64,000 nt of DNA from an uncultured Psychrobacter sp. (GCF_947500265.1 NZ_CANMRN010000001.1:496001-560000), one strand, 5' to 3'; positions 8,514-18,463 are shown, counted from the first letter of the stretch. Program-made: numbers and translations. The notes: a model not told the origin generated them from the sequence alone.

Positions 8514-9032
8514 TTAGTAAGACAACTCGGCACGACGGTTTTGTGCATACGCGTCTTCAGTGTTGCCAGCTGCTGCAGGGCGCTCTTCACCATAGCTAAT
8601 CACACGGATGTTGTTTGCAGTGACACCTTGAGCAGCAAGGTAGTTACGAGCAGCTTGTGCGCGTCGCTCACCTAGTGCCATGTTGTATTCTCGGCTACCG
8701 CGCTCATCAGTGTGACCTGCGATAACGACAGTCGCTGCTGGGTTTGAATTTAGCAGGCTTACGTGTTGGTTAAGGACGCTCGCTGATTGAGCAGTAATTT
8801 CGCTGCTATCAAAGGCAAAGTAGACCACTGCTTGAATATTCTCAGCGCCCGTGATGACAGCGTTTGAGTTATCAACGATAACCGCACCATTATAGCCAAC
8901 TTGTCCACCTGGGATACCTAGCGGGGCAACCACAACTTCTGAAGTAGTGCGCTTGGTAGCACAACCAGTGGTCAGTGCAACAGCGCTTGATAATAAAGCA
9001 AGAACAGCGATCTTAGAAAAACTGATTGACAT
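8514..9032 (-). CDS. pal: Peptidoglycan-associated lipoprotein Pal (OmpA family)
   Basis: A 172-residue precursor with a lipoprotein signal: the lipobox LTTGC places the lipidated Cys at residue 24. The C-terminal OmpA-type peptidoglycan-binding domain spans about 65-170. It contains VYFAFDSSEIT, the diaminopimelate-binding GHTDERGSREYN (106-117) and GERRAQAARNYL. Pal anchors the outer membrane to peptidoglycan and works with the Tol complex during division. The usual tolB neighbour is not here; the gene upstream is of unknown function. A terminator closes the unit 40 bases downstream. Confidence 0.94.
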   Translation of the reverse strand: MSISFSKIAVLALLSSAVALTTGCATKRTTSEVVVAPLGIPGGQVGYNGAVIVDNSNAVITGAENIQAVVYFAFDSSEITAQSASVLNQHVSLLNSNPAATVVIAGHTDERGSREYNMALGERRAQAARNYLAAQGVTANNIRVISYGEERPAAAGNTEDAYAQNRRAELSY

Positions 9033-9173
9033 GACGAGCTCCTAAAATTTTAATTAAATTTGTTTTTTTAAACTGCTTCCGATAAAACTTAGGCAATCTC
9101 TATCTATAATATACTAAATGTTAATTTATGTAAGTATTTTTACTGTAAATTACGATAGATAAAATTGAGTATA

Positions 9174-9782
9174 TTACCAGCGGTGCTTGCCCCAGTTTTC
9201 AGGGTTAGCCCAGTAATCAGCATTGAGCCAATTCGGCAGTTGTTTGTAGTCATATAGATTAAATTGCCAAAGCGTCGCAGTAACGGTTGATGAGGTAATA
9301 GATTGAATGTCATCAATATTTAGAGATGGCTCATTCAATATATCAAATGGCGTAAAGCCGTAAGGTTTTAGGTCTATCGAGCTGTCCAATGCAATAAGCA
9401 AGTGCGCGGCATACAGGTCACGGTAGCGCATCAGTAGCGGCACATAGTGTTGAGTCAGCTCTTCTGACAAGGTAGGCAGCCAAAAGCAAGCAAGCTCATA
9501 ACGATCAGGTACATGCTGTTTAGCAAGATCTGATAACGTTGACAAGTGTCGTGCGTTCAGCTTCGCTTCAGTGTTCTCATTAATAGATGTAGTATCGTCA
9601 AGTTGTGCTTGTAGTGCCAATAAATCGGCATTGTTATGTGTTACCCATAATGCTTCACTATTATCTTTGTTGTGCTCAGGTGACTGTTCTGTCTGAGCCG
9701 TCAATGAAGGTAGTAGTGCCTCAACATACTCTATAAGCAAAAGTAGGGTTATGTCTGCACGTTTCACCGTATTTTTTGTCAT
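9174..9782 (-). CDS. Conserved-looking protein of unknown function
   Basis: An unrecognised 202-residue soluble-looking protein. No signal peptide or membrane segment is evident, although residues 8-26 are fairly hydrophobic (ADITLLLLIEYVEALLPSL). It is Leu-rich and acidic in the middle. It ends with a Trp/Asn-rich tail, LNADYWANPENWGKHRW, which may be its most distinctive feature. It lies 141 bases upstream of pal on the same strand and could share a transcript with it. Normal base composition and reading frame support a real gene. I cannot assign a function. Confidence 0.65.
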   Translation of the reverse strand: MTKNTVKRADITLLLLIEYVEALLPSLTAQTEQSPEHNKDNSEALWVTHNNADLLALQAQLDDTTSINENTEAKLNARHLSTLSDLAKQHVPDRYELACFWLPTLSEELTQHYVPLLMRYRDLYAAHLLIALDSSIDLKPYGFTPFDILNEPSLNIDDIQSITSSTVTATLWQFNLYDYKQLPNWLNADYWANPENWGKHRW

Positions 9783-10188
9783 ATAATAAGCCGTTAGTTA
9801 AATGATTGGTCATCAGTATGACTATTAAATCATTTTCAACGACATTATCCAATTGATAACGTATGTTTCATATTTAAATCATATTGAACCGACGATATCT
9901 TACTTTACATACTTGAAATTTGGCGATTTAGGTCAATCTAGCTATAAGCTTAACAAGAAAGTCAAATTAGTATAAAAGTTAGCTTAATCATTGCAAAGCT
10001 TGCCTATGTGCTTAGTTTATTAAGTGCTTAGTTTATTAAGTGCTTAGCTGATTAGTTAGCCTAAAGATAAAGTCTTTCTTGACACTAGTGCCTTTTGCAA
10101 ATAGCGAAATGATATTACTCATTATTATATTAGTCACCCCTAGTAACAATAACTTATAACCAAATCAACGATAATAATAGGACACCAT
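9783..10188. other. Divergent intergenic region upstream of pepN
   Basis: These 406 AT-rich bases hold no gene. They include the tandem repeat at 10008-10054 and TTGACA at 10078-10083, a consensus -35 box followed 17 bases later by the weak TAGCGA. The pepN start lies about 85 bases further on, so this may be its promoter. Confidence 0.5.
10008..10054. repeat. Short tandem repeat, 16-base unit
   Basis: The unit GTGCTTAGTTTATTAA occurs exactly twice (10008-10023, 10024-10039), and a third, diverged copy follows from 10040. It lies 25-70 bases before the candidate pepN -35 box. Confidence 0.85.
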
Positions 10189-12831
10189 ATGTCTACTGCT
10201 GAAACTGATGCACAAATCATCAATCCTGAAATGCCAGATGTGCCGCCTCATGCGCCAAGCAAGATTAATTTAAAAGACTATACCAAACCAAGTTTTGATG
10301 TCGAGACAGTACATTTAGATATTAAGCTGTTCGAAGACTATGCGCAGGTAGACAGTACGCTTGAGATGGTACGCCAAACGGCAGGGGATATTGTCTTATT
10401 TGGTGAGTCATTAGAGCTGCTAACGATTATGATGAATGGTAAGGCACTGAGCACTGAGGATTATCAGCAGGAAGCGGGTAAGCTGACGATTCATAATGCT
10501 CCTGAGCGAGCTACTTTAGATATTCGAGTGCGTATCTGCCCACAGACCAACACGGCGCTTGAAGGTTTATATATGGCAGGTAGCGGTGACGACACGATGT
10601 TTGTCACGCAGTGCGAGCCAGAAGGTTTCCGTAAAATTACTTTTTATCCCGATCGCCCTGATGTGTTGGCGATATTTACCACGCGACTCGAAGCAGATAA
10701 GCGTTATCCGACGTTATTGGCCAATGGTAACTTAGTCGAAGCAGGCGAAGTGGCCGATGCACCAAACCGCCATTATGCGATCTGGCACGATCCAACCAAT
10801 AAGCCAAGCTATCTATTTGCCTGTGTGGTTGCCGATTTAGATGTATTGACAGATTCTTATACGACCAGCGAAGGTCGAGAAGTGTTACTTGAGTTGTACG
10901 CCAAGTCTGCTGATATCGATAAATGTGATGTCGGTATGCAAGCCCTAAAAGATGCGATGAGATGGGATGAGGTCAATTACGGGCGAGCCTACGATCTAGA
11001 TCGCTACATGATTGTGGCGGTAAGCCAATTCAATATGGGTGCAATGGAAAATAAAGGTTTGAATATTTTTAACACCGCTTGCGTGTTATCTAGCCCTGAA
11101 ACGACCACCGATGCTCGTAGTTTTAGCGTAAAAGCCATTATTGCTCATGAGTATTTTCATAACTGGACAGGTAACCGTATTACTTGCCGTGATTGGTTTC
11201 AGCTGTGTTTAAAAGAAGGCTTTACCGTTTACCGTGATCAGTCATTTTCAGCAGATCAACAGTCAGGTGCGGTGCAGCGTATTGATGACGTGGCGACCCT
11301 GCGTGCCCATCAATTTAGCGAAGATGCAGGCCCATTAGCGCATCCAGTACGTCCAGAGAGCTTCGTTGAGATTAATAATTTTTATACGACGACTGTCTAT
11401 GAGAAAGGCGCTGAAATTGTACGCATGATTGCCAATACGTTAGGGCCAGATGATTTCCGCAAAGGAACAGATGAGTATTTCCGTCGCTATGATGGACAAG
11501 CGGTAACGGTCGAGGACTTTTTATCAGCACTTAGTATCACTGATGACAAAATCGAGAATTTTATTGATTGGTATCGTCAGCCTGGTACGCCAGTGGTATC
11601 GGGTTCTCAAACTTACGATAGTACCGCACAGACATTGACTATTACTTTGAATCAGCAAACACGCCATGTTAAAGGCTTTGATGCACCAAAACCATTGCCA
11701 ATACCTGTAGCAACGGCATTATTTGACAAAGACTCAGGCGCTATCGTTGCTGAGCGTATGTTATTACTTGACGAAGCGACGCAAACGTTTGTCTTTGAAA
11801 ATATAGCGAGCGAGCCTGTTGTGTCATTACTACGTGACTTTAGCGCGCCAGTCCAGCTCACTTATGACTATCAAGATGCAGACTTAGCGTTTTTGCTCAA
11901 GCATGAAACCAATGGGTTCAACCGCTGGCAAGTAACTCAAATGCTGGTAAATCGTATTTTACTGCAAGGGCAAGGTGCAAAGAGCAGCCCTGATGTATAT
12001 TTGGAAGCATTGGCGCAGACGTTGCCTGTCTTAGCGGCTGACGATGCGATGCTAGCGGCACGGTTACTTGATATTCCATCAGCGCAAGAGTTGGCTTCTG
12101 CTATTTCTAAAGACTACGATCCAGCGCTGGTTAAAGAGCAGCGCGATGGGCTATACAAGCAAGTAGCTGATAAGTTAAAAGGCCAATGGGCTGAGCTGTA
12201 TAATAACCTGCCAATGCAGTATTATGAGGATAGCGCTGAAGCTCGAGGTATTCGTGCGCTGCGTAATGTTGTACTTGATATGGCATTGACTGCGAATGTG
12301 GCTGATGCAGCAGACTGGGCACAGCAGCAGTATGATAATGCTAGCTGTATGACTGAGCGCTTTGGTGCATTGAAGGCCATGGTCAATCATCAGCTGGTAG
12401 ATGCAGATAAGTACTTAGCAGACTTCTATGATCGTTTCCAAGCAAATGATCTGGTTGTCGATTTGTGGTTCAGTGTCCAAGCTGCCGCTGACGATGTGAC
12501 GCCTGATATGGTTAAGTCGCTACTGACGCATACGGACTTTGATTGGAATACCCCTAACCGTGTCCGTTCAGTTATCAGTGCTTTTAGCTCACAACCGACG
12601 GTACTCTGGACGGCAGAAGGTCTAGAGATGTATACAGGCGTGATTCAAAAATTAGATGATGCCAATCCTGTGTTAGCCTCACGCTTACTGCAAGTACTCG
12701 CCCGCTGGAATACGTTGGCTGAGCCTCGTCGTCAAATGGCGCACGAGCAGCTGATAGATTTACAAAAGAATGTCTCATCTAAGCATGTGCTCGAAAGCTT
12801 AGAGAGTGTACTAGGTGCTGCAAATAGCTGA
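10189..12831 (+). CDS. pepN: Aminopeptidase N (M1 family)
   Basis: An 880-residue zinc aminopeptidase, the normal length for bacterial PepN. The N-terminal exopeptidase motif GAMEN is at 284-288. The zinc site is HEYFHNW with His320, Glu321 and His324, and the third ligand Glu343 is in KEGFTVYRD, which fits the HExxH-x18-E pattern. The large helical C-terminal domain (about 545-880) follows. It is a cytoplasmic enzyme that removes N-terminal residues from peptides in protein turnover. The gene stands alone, with a long upstream spacer and its own downstream hairpin. Confidence 0.96.
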   Translation: MSTAETDAQIINPEMPDVPPHAPSKINLKDYTKPSFDVETVHLDIKLFEDYAQVDSTLEMVRQTAGDIVLFGESLELLTIMMNGKALSTEDYQQEAGKLTIHNAPERATLDIRVRICPQTNTALEGLYMAGSGDDTMFVTQCEPEGFRKITFYPDRPDVLAIFTTRLEADKRYPTLLANGNLVEAGEVADAPNRHYAIWHDPTNKPSYLFACVVADLDVLTDSYTTSEGREVLLELYAKSADIDKCDVGMQALKDAMRWDEVNYGRAYDLDRYMIVAVSQFNMGAMENKGLNIFNTACVLSSPETTTDARSFSVKAIIAHEYFHNWTGNRITCRDWFQLCLKEGFTVYRDQSFSADQQSGAVQRIDDVATLRAHQFSEDAGPLAHPVRPESFVEINNFYTTTVYEKGAEIVRMIANTLGPDDFRKGTDEYFRRYDGQAVTVEDFLSALSITDDKIENFIDWYRQPGTPVVSGSQTYDSTAQTLTITLNQQTRHVKGFDAPKPLPIPVATALFDKDSGAIVAERMLLLDEATQTFVFENIASEPVVSLLRDFSAPVQLTYDYQDADLAFLLKHETNGFNRWQVTQMLVNRILLQGQGAKSSPDVYLEALAQTLPVLAADDAMLAARLLDIPSAQELASAISKDYDPALVKEQRDGLYKQVADKLKGQWAELYNNLPMQYYEDSAEARGIRALRNVVLDMALTANVADAADWAQQQYDNASCMTERFGALKAMVNHQLVDADKYLADFYDRFQANDLVVDLWFSVQAAADDVTPDMVKSLLTHTDFDWNTPNRVRSVISAFSSQPTVLWTAEGLEMYTGVIQKLDDANPVLASRLLQVLARWNTLAEPRRQMAHEQLIDLQKNVSSKHVLESLESVLGAANS

Positions 12832-12870
12832 TTTATATTCAGTCAGGTCATGTTTTTTTGAAGATTATAA

Positions 12871-12906
12871 AAGGCTAATTCAGTTAACTGGATTAGTCTT
12901 TAGATT
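12871..12906 (+). terminator. Probable terminator after pepN
   Basis: A 13-bp stem with two G-U pairs (12871-12883 with 12888-12900) closes a TTAA loop and runs into CTTTAGATT. The U-tract is interrupted, so termination may be partial. Confidence 0.6.
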
Positions 12907-12956
12907 ATTCAATAAAAACGTTAGTCAATATATATAGCTTTACGCGAGACTTAGAA

Positions 12957-13613
12957 ATGGAACCGATTAGCCAAGTAGCATATAGTGTATTGAAGTCAAC
13001 CCCAAAAGTTTTTGAAACTTTTATAAAAGCTCGTGAGCAAATTCAAATAAGAAGGTTTTCAGAGTTTTTAAGTCATGTTGATACTAATTATGAGACCATG
13101 AGCGTCGAAGATAACGAGGAGCTGAATAACTTTATAAATAGCAAAGAAGGGGAGAGGTTCTTAGTAAATTATGCAGATGCTATTCTTCAAACTACAAGCA
13201 ATAGGGTTATGATGGCACTAGCATTACTATATTGCAATAAAGATGATTTTAACGAGTTAAATAAAGTAAACTTTATCCGAGCTACAAAAAATTTAGATGA
13301 TGATCTAGTAGATTTTTATCTAACAACGCATAACAATAATATTTCAGATATTACAGACATACCTTACAGACGATTAGAAGCTACAAGTGAAAGTTATAAG
13401 GACACTAGTTGGAATGAGGAAGATATAGCTACATACATTAATGAGCTTATACGTTTAAGGTTGTTATTACCTGATCCAGTTACAGTTCCAGTGTTTTCAG
13501 ACATTGACGATCTATGGACTATATTTTATGGGATTGGAAAAAACACACAAAAATATGTGAATCTTTTAAATAAAGCAAGTAATATGCTGGCAACAGGGAA
13601 TTTAGTGAAATAA
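12957..13613 (+). CDS. Solitary protein of unknown function, possibly acquired
   Basis: A 218-residue protein that I do not recognise. It looks all-helical, soluble and acidic, without signal peptide or membrane segment. Segments such as IQIRRFSEFLSHVD (about 30-43), NSKEGERFLVNYADAILQTTSNRVMMALALLY (63-94) and LPDPVTVPVFSDIDDLW read like a compact helical bundle. The DNA is clearly richer in A and T than pepN and aroG on either side, with many AAA, AAT and ATA codons. No good Shine-Dalgarno precedes the ATG. The gene is bracketed by two terminators and so is an independent unit. The pattern fits a single horizontally acquired cargo gene; a defence or toxin role would be speculation. Confidence 0.7.
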   Translation: MEPISQVAYSVLKSTPKVFETFIKAREQIQIRRFSEFLSHVDTNYETMSVEDNEELNNFINSKEGERFLVNYADAILQTTSNRVMMALALLYCNKDDFNELNKVNFIRATKNLDDDLVDFYLTTHNNNISDITDIPYRRLEATSESYKDTSWNEEDIATYINELIRLRLLLPDPVTVPVFSDIDDLWTIFYGIGKNTQKYVNLLNKASNMLATGNLVK

Positions 13614-13650
13614 AAAGCCCCTTTCGCATTAGTGCAAAAGGGGCTTTTTA
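13612..13650. terminator. Strong bidirectional terminator between the solitary gene and DAHP synthase
   Basis: Arms 13613-13628 and 13633-13648 pair with one mismatch and share the core AAAAGCCCC/GGGGCTTTT, with A and T runs at the ends. It begins at the stop codon of the plus-strand gene and lies 36 bases past the DAHP synthase stop. Confidence 0.9.
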
Positions 13651-13685
13651 TGGTTTGCTCGACGATAAATTATCGCTGATAGCGA

Positions 13686-14768
13686 TTAGCGATTTGGTAG
13701 CACATCTTTCACCATATCACGTAAGTCACGTAATGCTGTGACGGTGCTATCCCAATCTAGACAACCATCGGTGATAGATTTGCCGTACTCAAGCTGGCTT
13801 AAATCAGTAGTCAATTTTTGATTGCCGCCTTTTAAGTGACTCTCAATCATCATACCGATAATTGATTTATTACCATTTTGAATTTGTTCAGCAACGTTTT
13901 TGATAACCATCGGTTGTAGGTAAGGGTCTTTACCTGAGTTAGCATGACTTGAGTCAATCATAATCTTGCTATTGGTCTTGCCTTTTGCTAGCTCATTTTC
14001 AACTTGGGCTACCGCAGTTTCATCATAGTTAGGCTTGCCGTTACCACCGCGAAGTACCACGTGCGCGTAAGGATTACCTTTAGATTTGATGATAGAGACT
14101 TTACCATCTGACGATAGACCTAAGAAACTATGACCTTCTTTAACCGCTTGCATGGCATTTACAGCAACCGTCATACCGCCGTCAGTACCGTTCTTAAAGC
14201 CAACTGGACATGATAAGCCAGAGCTCATTTCGCGATGCGTCTGGCTCTCAGTGGTACGTGCCCCAATGGCTGACCAACTGATTAGATCCTGAATGTACTG
14301 CGGTGTATTTGGATCAAGTGCTTCAGTTGCGCAAGGGAGCCCTTTTTCATTCAAATCAAGTAGCAATTTACGAGCCGTGCGCAAGCCTTTTGCTATATCA
14401 AAACTGTCATTCATGTCAGGGTCGTTGATCATGCCTTTCCAGCCAACCGTCGTACGAGGTTTTTCGAAATAAACACGCATGACCACAAATACACTGTCTT
14501 CGATTTCTTTTGCCAATACGGCTAAACGATCGGCATATTCGTGAGCGGCTTTGATATCGTGAATAGAGCAAGGGCCAATGACCACAAACAAACGCTTGTC
14601 TTTACCATCCAAGATATCTTGAATAGTATTACGACCTTTTAGTACGGTGTTATACGCGTCGTCTGACAGAGGCAGCTCGGCTTTTAGCTCGGCGGGAGTA
14701 ATCAAAGGAATAAATTTTTCAATATTCACGTCGTCAATATCTGCATTATGGGTAACTGATGTTGTCAT
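13686..14768 (-). CDS. aroG: 3-deoxy-7-phosphoheptulonate synthase (DAHP synthase, class I)
   Basis: A 360-residue enzyme that joins phosphoenolpyruvate and erythrose 4-phosphate in the first step of the shikimate pathway. GPCSIHD (65-71) carries the metal-binding Cys. RTTVGWKGMINDP, the GARTTESQ block and DSSHANSGKD are all present, which identifies the AroF/G/H class. Length and sequence do not tell reliably which aromatic amino acid inhibits it, so the symbol is a family label. The long upstream spacer could carry transcriptional control, but I see no leader peptide rich in aromatic residues. Confidence 0.93.
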   Translation of the reverse strand: MTTSVTHNADIDDVNIEKFIPLITPAELKAELPLSDDAYNTVLKGRNTIQDILDGKDKRLFVVIGPCSIHDIKAAHEYADRLAVLAKEIEDSVFVVMRVYFEKPRTTVGWKGMINDPDMNDSFDIAKGLRTARKLLLDLNEKGLPCATEALDPNTPQYIQDLISWSAIGARTTESQTHREMSSGLSCPVGFKNGTDGGMTVAVNAMQAVKEGHSFLGLSSDGKVSIIKSKGNPYAHVVLRGGNGKPNYDETAVAQVENELAKGKTNSKIMIDSSHANSGKDPYLQPMVIKNVAEQIQNGNKSIIGMMIESHLKGGNQKLTTDLSQLEYGKSITDGCLDWDSTVTALRDLRDMVKDVLPNR

Positions 14769-15197
14769 GGTTATATATCGTCTAGCTGATTTATAGGAAC
14801 ATTCATTATGCGGACAAAAGTGTTGATTGACAAGGGTAGTCGAGCAGTTAATTGACTGATAACTGGAATGAGAAAACTAAAACTTAGTTATACTTATAGA
14901 GACTTAGCATGATATTTGACGTTCTAAATGCACGTTTAGCATTTGGTTTTTCTATCTATCAATAAGAGTTGATTGAGTTTTTGGTGCATAACGCTCAGAT
15001 TTTATGCGTGAATTTCGCTATTTGTATCATCGTCAAGTATGATAGCAACATTAGCGATGGGTAGCCTAAACTGTGGCATTAAAACAGTACGGATGAGTGC
15101 GCACATTATCCGTGAGGTCGTATCGCTGATTTATTACGTTATATTTTATAATAACGGTTTATTTTATTTTGTGTATTTCTAATATCGAGAGCTTGTC
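14769..15197. other. Divergent intergenic region between DAHP synthase and lpxB
   Basis: These 429 bases hold no credible gene. On the plus strand TATAAT occurs at 15147-15152, about 46 bases before lpxB, without a good -35 box. On the minus strand a TATAAC-like box lies near 14886-14891 and could serve aroG. TTGACG at 14916-14921 has no matching -10. Confidence 0.4.
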
Positions 15198-16514
15198 ATG
15201 ACAGATTCTGCTACGTCTCATCACCATACTGACCTCATTCATCAAGCCGAGACGGATTCTCAAGTAGCAAATATAAATGCTACGCCGCTAGTGATAGGCA
15301 TCGTCGCAGGTGAGGTATCTGGCGACAGCTTAGGCGCAGATTTTATGCGGCAAATGAATAATCTACGTGATGATATTGTCTGGGTAGGCGTAGGCGGTAC
15401 GAAAATGCAGGCGCAAGGGCTACAGAGTATCTTCCCGTTAGAGCGCTTGGCAGTAATGGGTCTGGTTGAAGTCATGTCGCAGCTACCCGATTTGCTCAAA
15501 GCGCGCCGCGAGCTACTGAGCGCATTTAAGGCTTCTAATATTGATTGGTTCGTCGGTATTGATGCACCTGATTTTAATTTGCGAGTATCCAAAAAACTAA
15601 AGCCTCAGAGCGTGTTCTGTGTGCAGTACGTCAGTCCTTCTATCTGGGCGTGGCGCGAGTCGCGTATCCATAATATTAAAGCGGCGACCAATTTGGTGCT
15701 ATGCCTATTCCCGTTTGAGTTGCCAGTTTATGAGCGACATAACCATCCAGCGATCTGTGTGGGCCATCCCTTACTGCGAACCATTGATCAGAACCTGATC
15801 GATACGCCAATCAATCAACGTCGCAGTGAGCTCGTTTGGGACAATGATGGGTTGCAGCAGTTCTTCATCGAACGATTTGATGATGTGAGTCAGCTTATTT
15901 GTGTGATGCCAGGCTCTAGGCGCGGTGAAATTACAGCTATTCTGCCATTGATGCTTGATGGTATCCAAAAGTTAATCCTATTAGATCCTAAGCTGTGCTT
16001 TATTATTCCAACGGTTGATCAAAACCATCAATATATCGTGCAAGAGGTGATCGACCAACGCTCAGAGCAGCTGCGTGCAGCAATCGTGGTGGTCTACGAT
16101 GATACCCAGCCAGAATTTAGCCAACATGCCATGGCGGCGTCAGATATCGTGATGCTAGCATCTGGGACAGCAACGCTGGAGGCAATGCTGCTTGAACGGC
16201 CGATGGTAGTGGTCTATCAATTAAATCAGCTGACTTACCAAATTGCCAAGCGTCTGGTAAAAGTACCATATGTGGCATTGCCTAATATATTGGCTAATGC
16301 ACCGATTGTACCTGAGCTGATTCAAGAGCAAGCAAGCGGTGACAATATTTGCCGTACCGTGATGCGATTGCTGCAACCACGCGCTTATGCCGAGCAATTA
16401 CACGACTTACTAGTGACAAAGCAGTCGCTACAACAGCAAAGTAACCATGAGCCTTCAAACAGCGTGATTGAACAGTGGTTTATCCAAAATACCGATACCG
16501 TCAATCCTAATTAA
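15198..16514 (+). CDS. lpxB: Lipid-A-disaccharide synthase
   Basis: A 438-residue glycosyltransferase (family GT19) that condenses UDP-2,3-diacylglucosamine with lipid X to form the lipid A disaccharide at the inner membrane. [17 protein letters not shown] near 32-48 is the diagnostic N-terminal motif. [23 protein letters not shown] and PGSRRGEI follow in order, and [10 protein letters not shown] lies near the C-terminus. The first 30 or so residues are a His/Thr-rich extension, so the protein is somewhat longer than many homologues. rnhB follows after 22 bases, an arrangement common in proteobacteria, so the two are probably cotranscribed. Confidence 0.95.
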   Translation: MTDSATSHHHTDLIHQAETDSQVANINATPLVIGIVAGEVSGDSLGADFMRQMNNLRDDIVWVGVGGTKMQAQGLQSIFPLERLAVMGLVEVMSQLPDLLKARRELLSAFKASNIDWFVGIDAPDFNLRVSKKLKPQSVFCVQYVSPSIWAWRESRIHNIKAATNLVLCLFPFELPVYERHNHPAICVGHPLLRTIDQNLIDTPINQRRSELVWDNDGLQQFFIERFDDVSQLICVMPGSRRGEITAILPLMLDGIQKLILLDPKLCFIIPTVDQNHQYIVQEVIDQRSEQLRAAIVVVYDDTQPEFSQHAMAASDIVMLASGTATLEAMLLERPMVVVYQLNQLTYQIAKRLVKVPYVALPNILANAPIVPELIQEQASGDNICRTVMRLLQPRAYAEQLHDLLVTKQSLQQQSNHEPSNSVIEQWFIQNTDTVNPN

Positions 16515-16536
16515 ACGAGAAAGACCTCCTAATATT

Positions 16537-17415
16537 ATGCATATCAACCAACATACAGAAAGCTCAGTTCAAATAATTGATATTAATATCGAGCATATTG
16601 ATGTCAAAGGAAAATATATTCAGTTAGCAGCGCCCATACACTTATATGGGAAAATGAATACCGCTGAACTGCTCACTCAATATCTGTCTAATGATAACCA
16701 AGATGCAGCGCAATCAATGCTACAAATCGGCGTTGATGAAGCAGGACGTGGGCCATTACTAGGCAGTGTCAATGTGGCGGCGGCAATATTACCTGCGACT
16801 TGGTCAGGGCTCATTGAAGAACAACCGCTTAAAGACACGCCGTTGTCGATACTGACAGACTCCAAACAACTGAGTGAAAAAAAGCGCGATATCCTTTATC
16901 CATTGGTTCAGCAGCATGCTATCGGTTATATCATCGCTGATATACCAGCAGCAGTGATCGACCAGGTGAATATCTTGCAAGCAACGATGCTTGGCATGCG
17001 CTTATGTACTGAATCATTGCTAGAAGTGATTTTTAAAAAATTCTCGACCACTAGAAATGATAAAAGCACGTCGCTCAATCAATTTAAAGTCGAAGTACTG
17101 TTTGATGGGAACCGTTGCCCTGACTTGAACTATGATAGTTTTAAAAAGTTAGAGGTAGCGCCATTTGCAGTTGATTGTCAAGCATGGGTAAAAGGCGATG
17201 CGCGTCATACTAGTATTGCAGCGGCCAGTATATTAGCAAAAGTAAGTCGTGATGAGACGATGTATGCACTGGATACTCAGTATCCGGAATATGGTATTGC
17301 CAAACACAAAGGCTATCCAACGCGTGCGCACATGGAGGCGATCGAAAAACATGGTGTCTTGCCAACGCATAGACGTAGTTTTGCACCAGTAAGAAAAGCG
17401 CTAGAAATACAGTAG
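16537..17415 (+). CDS. rnhB: Ribonuclease HII with N-terminal extension
   Basis: RNase HII cuts the RNA strand of RNA-DNA hybrids and removes misincorporated ribonucleotides. The acidic site is present: Asp67 and Glu68 in [10 protein letters not shown], Asp190 in LFDGNRCPD and Asp221 in [22 protein letters not shown]. The ATG at 16537 gives 292 residues, and an in-frame ATG at 16468 lies inside lpxB and is rejected. Typical RNase HII has about 200 residues. The excess is a 63-residue N-terminal stretch before the catalytic core and an insertion around 155-180 ([16 protein letters not shown]). The Shine-Dalgarno is weak, and Met40 (16654) is another possible start. Confidence 0.9.
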   Translation: MHINQHTESSVQIIDINIEHIDVKGKYIQLAAPIHLYGKMNTAELLTQYLSNDNQDAAQSMLQIGVDEAGRGPLLGSVNVAAAILPATWSGLIEEQPLKDTPLSILTDSKQLSEKKRDILYPLVQQHAIGYIIADIPAAVIDQVNILQATMLGMRLCTESLLEVIFKKFSTTRNDKSTSLNQFKVEVLFDGNRCPDLNYDSFKKLEVAPFAVDCQAWVKGDARHTSIAAASILAKVSRDETMYALDTQYPEYGIAKHKGYPTRAHMEAIEKHGVLPTHRRSFAPVRKALEIQ

Positions 17416-17594
17416 CTATAAAAGAAGTAGATAGAAAGCTGATTTCTAACATGCATTATCTCGTTTTAAAGATATGATGGGGGCAGCTTTGATATTTTGG
17501 TTAACGATAAAACATTAGAACAGCAGTCATTTACGTTTACTACTGGTAAGGTAAATTACTGATAAGTATCTAATAATCTCTAAATATTTATCGT

Positions 17595-17640
17595 AAAAAA
17601 GAAGGTCTGAATCAGTGATATGATTCAGACCTTCTTTTTA
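17595..17640. terminator. Bidirectional terminator between rnhB and the DUF924 gene
   Basis: A perfect 18-bp stem (17597-17614 with 17621-17638, core GAAGGTCTGAATCA) has a 6-base loop, an A-run before and a T-run after. It separates two convergent genes. Confidence 0.93.
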
Positions 17641-17698
17641 TGTAATAATTTTTTGCATAATAACTTTGAGTATCTTCAAGCAGTACTAGGAATCTCGC

Positions 17699-18364
17699 CT
17701 AAAACGATGAATTAGGCTGTTTTAAAAAGTTCTTTTCATCTTCTGTTGAGTCGCGATTTAGTACCTCGTTGCGATGTGGATATCGCCCGAATTGATCAAT
17801 GATTTGTTTGTGACGATGTTCAAAATCTAATGTATTTGCATCATCTAATTGCTCAAATAGCGGTAGATAACGCTTATGAATCATGGCCGATTCAGAGTGC
17901 ATAAACGGTATGATAATAAACCTACGCCATTGTATCGGTAGAGTATCAAAATAAGGCTGTTGAATGGCTTCTTGGGCGAGTGCTAATGCCATACCGTCTT
18001 GCTCAAATGCACTTGCTTGTCCGCGACATAAATTGCGTGAAAACTGATCCAGCACAATAATTTCTGCCAAGCGTCCTGCCAACGCCGTTATCGAGCTATT
18101 ACCATCCAATGAGGACTCTGCGATACGCCAACTGACACATTCGCCTTGTTTCGCTGCATGCCAAATACCGCCAAACTTATCCTGTATTTGCTTATCAAAA
18201 CGATCGTTTTTTTCAAACCAGTACGCTTCATTGTTTTTATCAAACCAAAAATCCAACACGGCACGCGCATCAGGATCTAGATAAGTCAAATCTATATTTT
18301 TCGGATCCAATTGTGATGAATGGGATCGACTGGCTGAGGTGGAATAATCGGTTGAGAGTGCCAT
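17699..18364 (-). CDS. DUF924 family protein
   Basis: A 221-residue soluble protein of the DUF924 family. Recognisable blocks are VLDFWFDKNNEAYWFEKN near the start, AEIIVLDQFSRNLCRG in the middle, and PFMHSESAMIHKR followed by FEHRHKQIIDQFGRYPHRNEVLNR near the end. The fold is thought to be TPR-like helical. No reaction is known to me. It is monocistronic, with a strong terminator downstream and a divergent polyamine gene upstream. The first 25 residues are Ser-rich and probably disordered. Confidence 0.88.
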   Translation of the reverse strand: MALSTDYSTSASRSHSSQLDPKNIDLTYLDPDARAVLDFWFDKNNEAYWFEKNDRFDKQIQDKFGGIWHAAKQGECVSWRIAESSLDGNSSITALAGRLAEIIVLDQFSRNLCRGQASAFEQDGMALALAQEAIQQPYFDTLPIQWRRFIIIPFMHSESAMIHKRYLPLFEQLDDANTLDFEHRHKQIIDQFGRYPHRNEVLNRDSTEDEKNFLKQPNSSF

Positions 18365-18463
18365 AAGATATTCTAATTATGATGAATTTAGTCTACTATA
18401 GCGCAAATATTTATATCTGTCTGTCAAGATACCAACAGCAGAGTGTCTATTAGGTAATCTATT

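Noticed and set aside
10008..10054. Possible start of a CRISPR array
   Set aside because: The units are only 16 bases, directly adjacent with no spacers, and no cas genes are near.
15260..15592. A 110-codon frame antisense to lpxB
   Set aside because: It overlaps the conserved N-terminal part of lpxB and has no ribosome-binding site.
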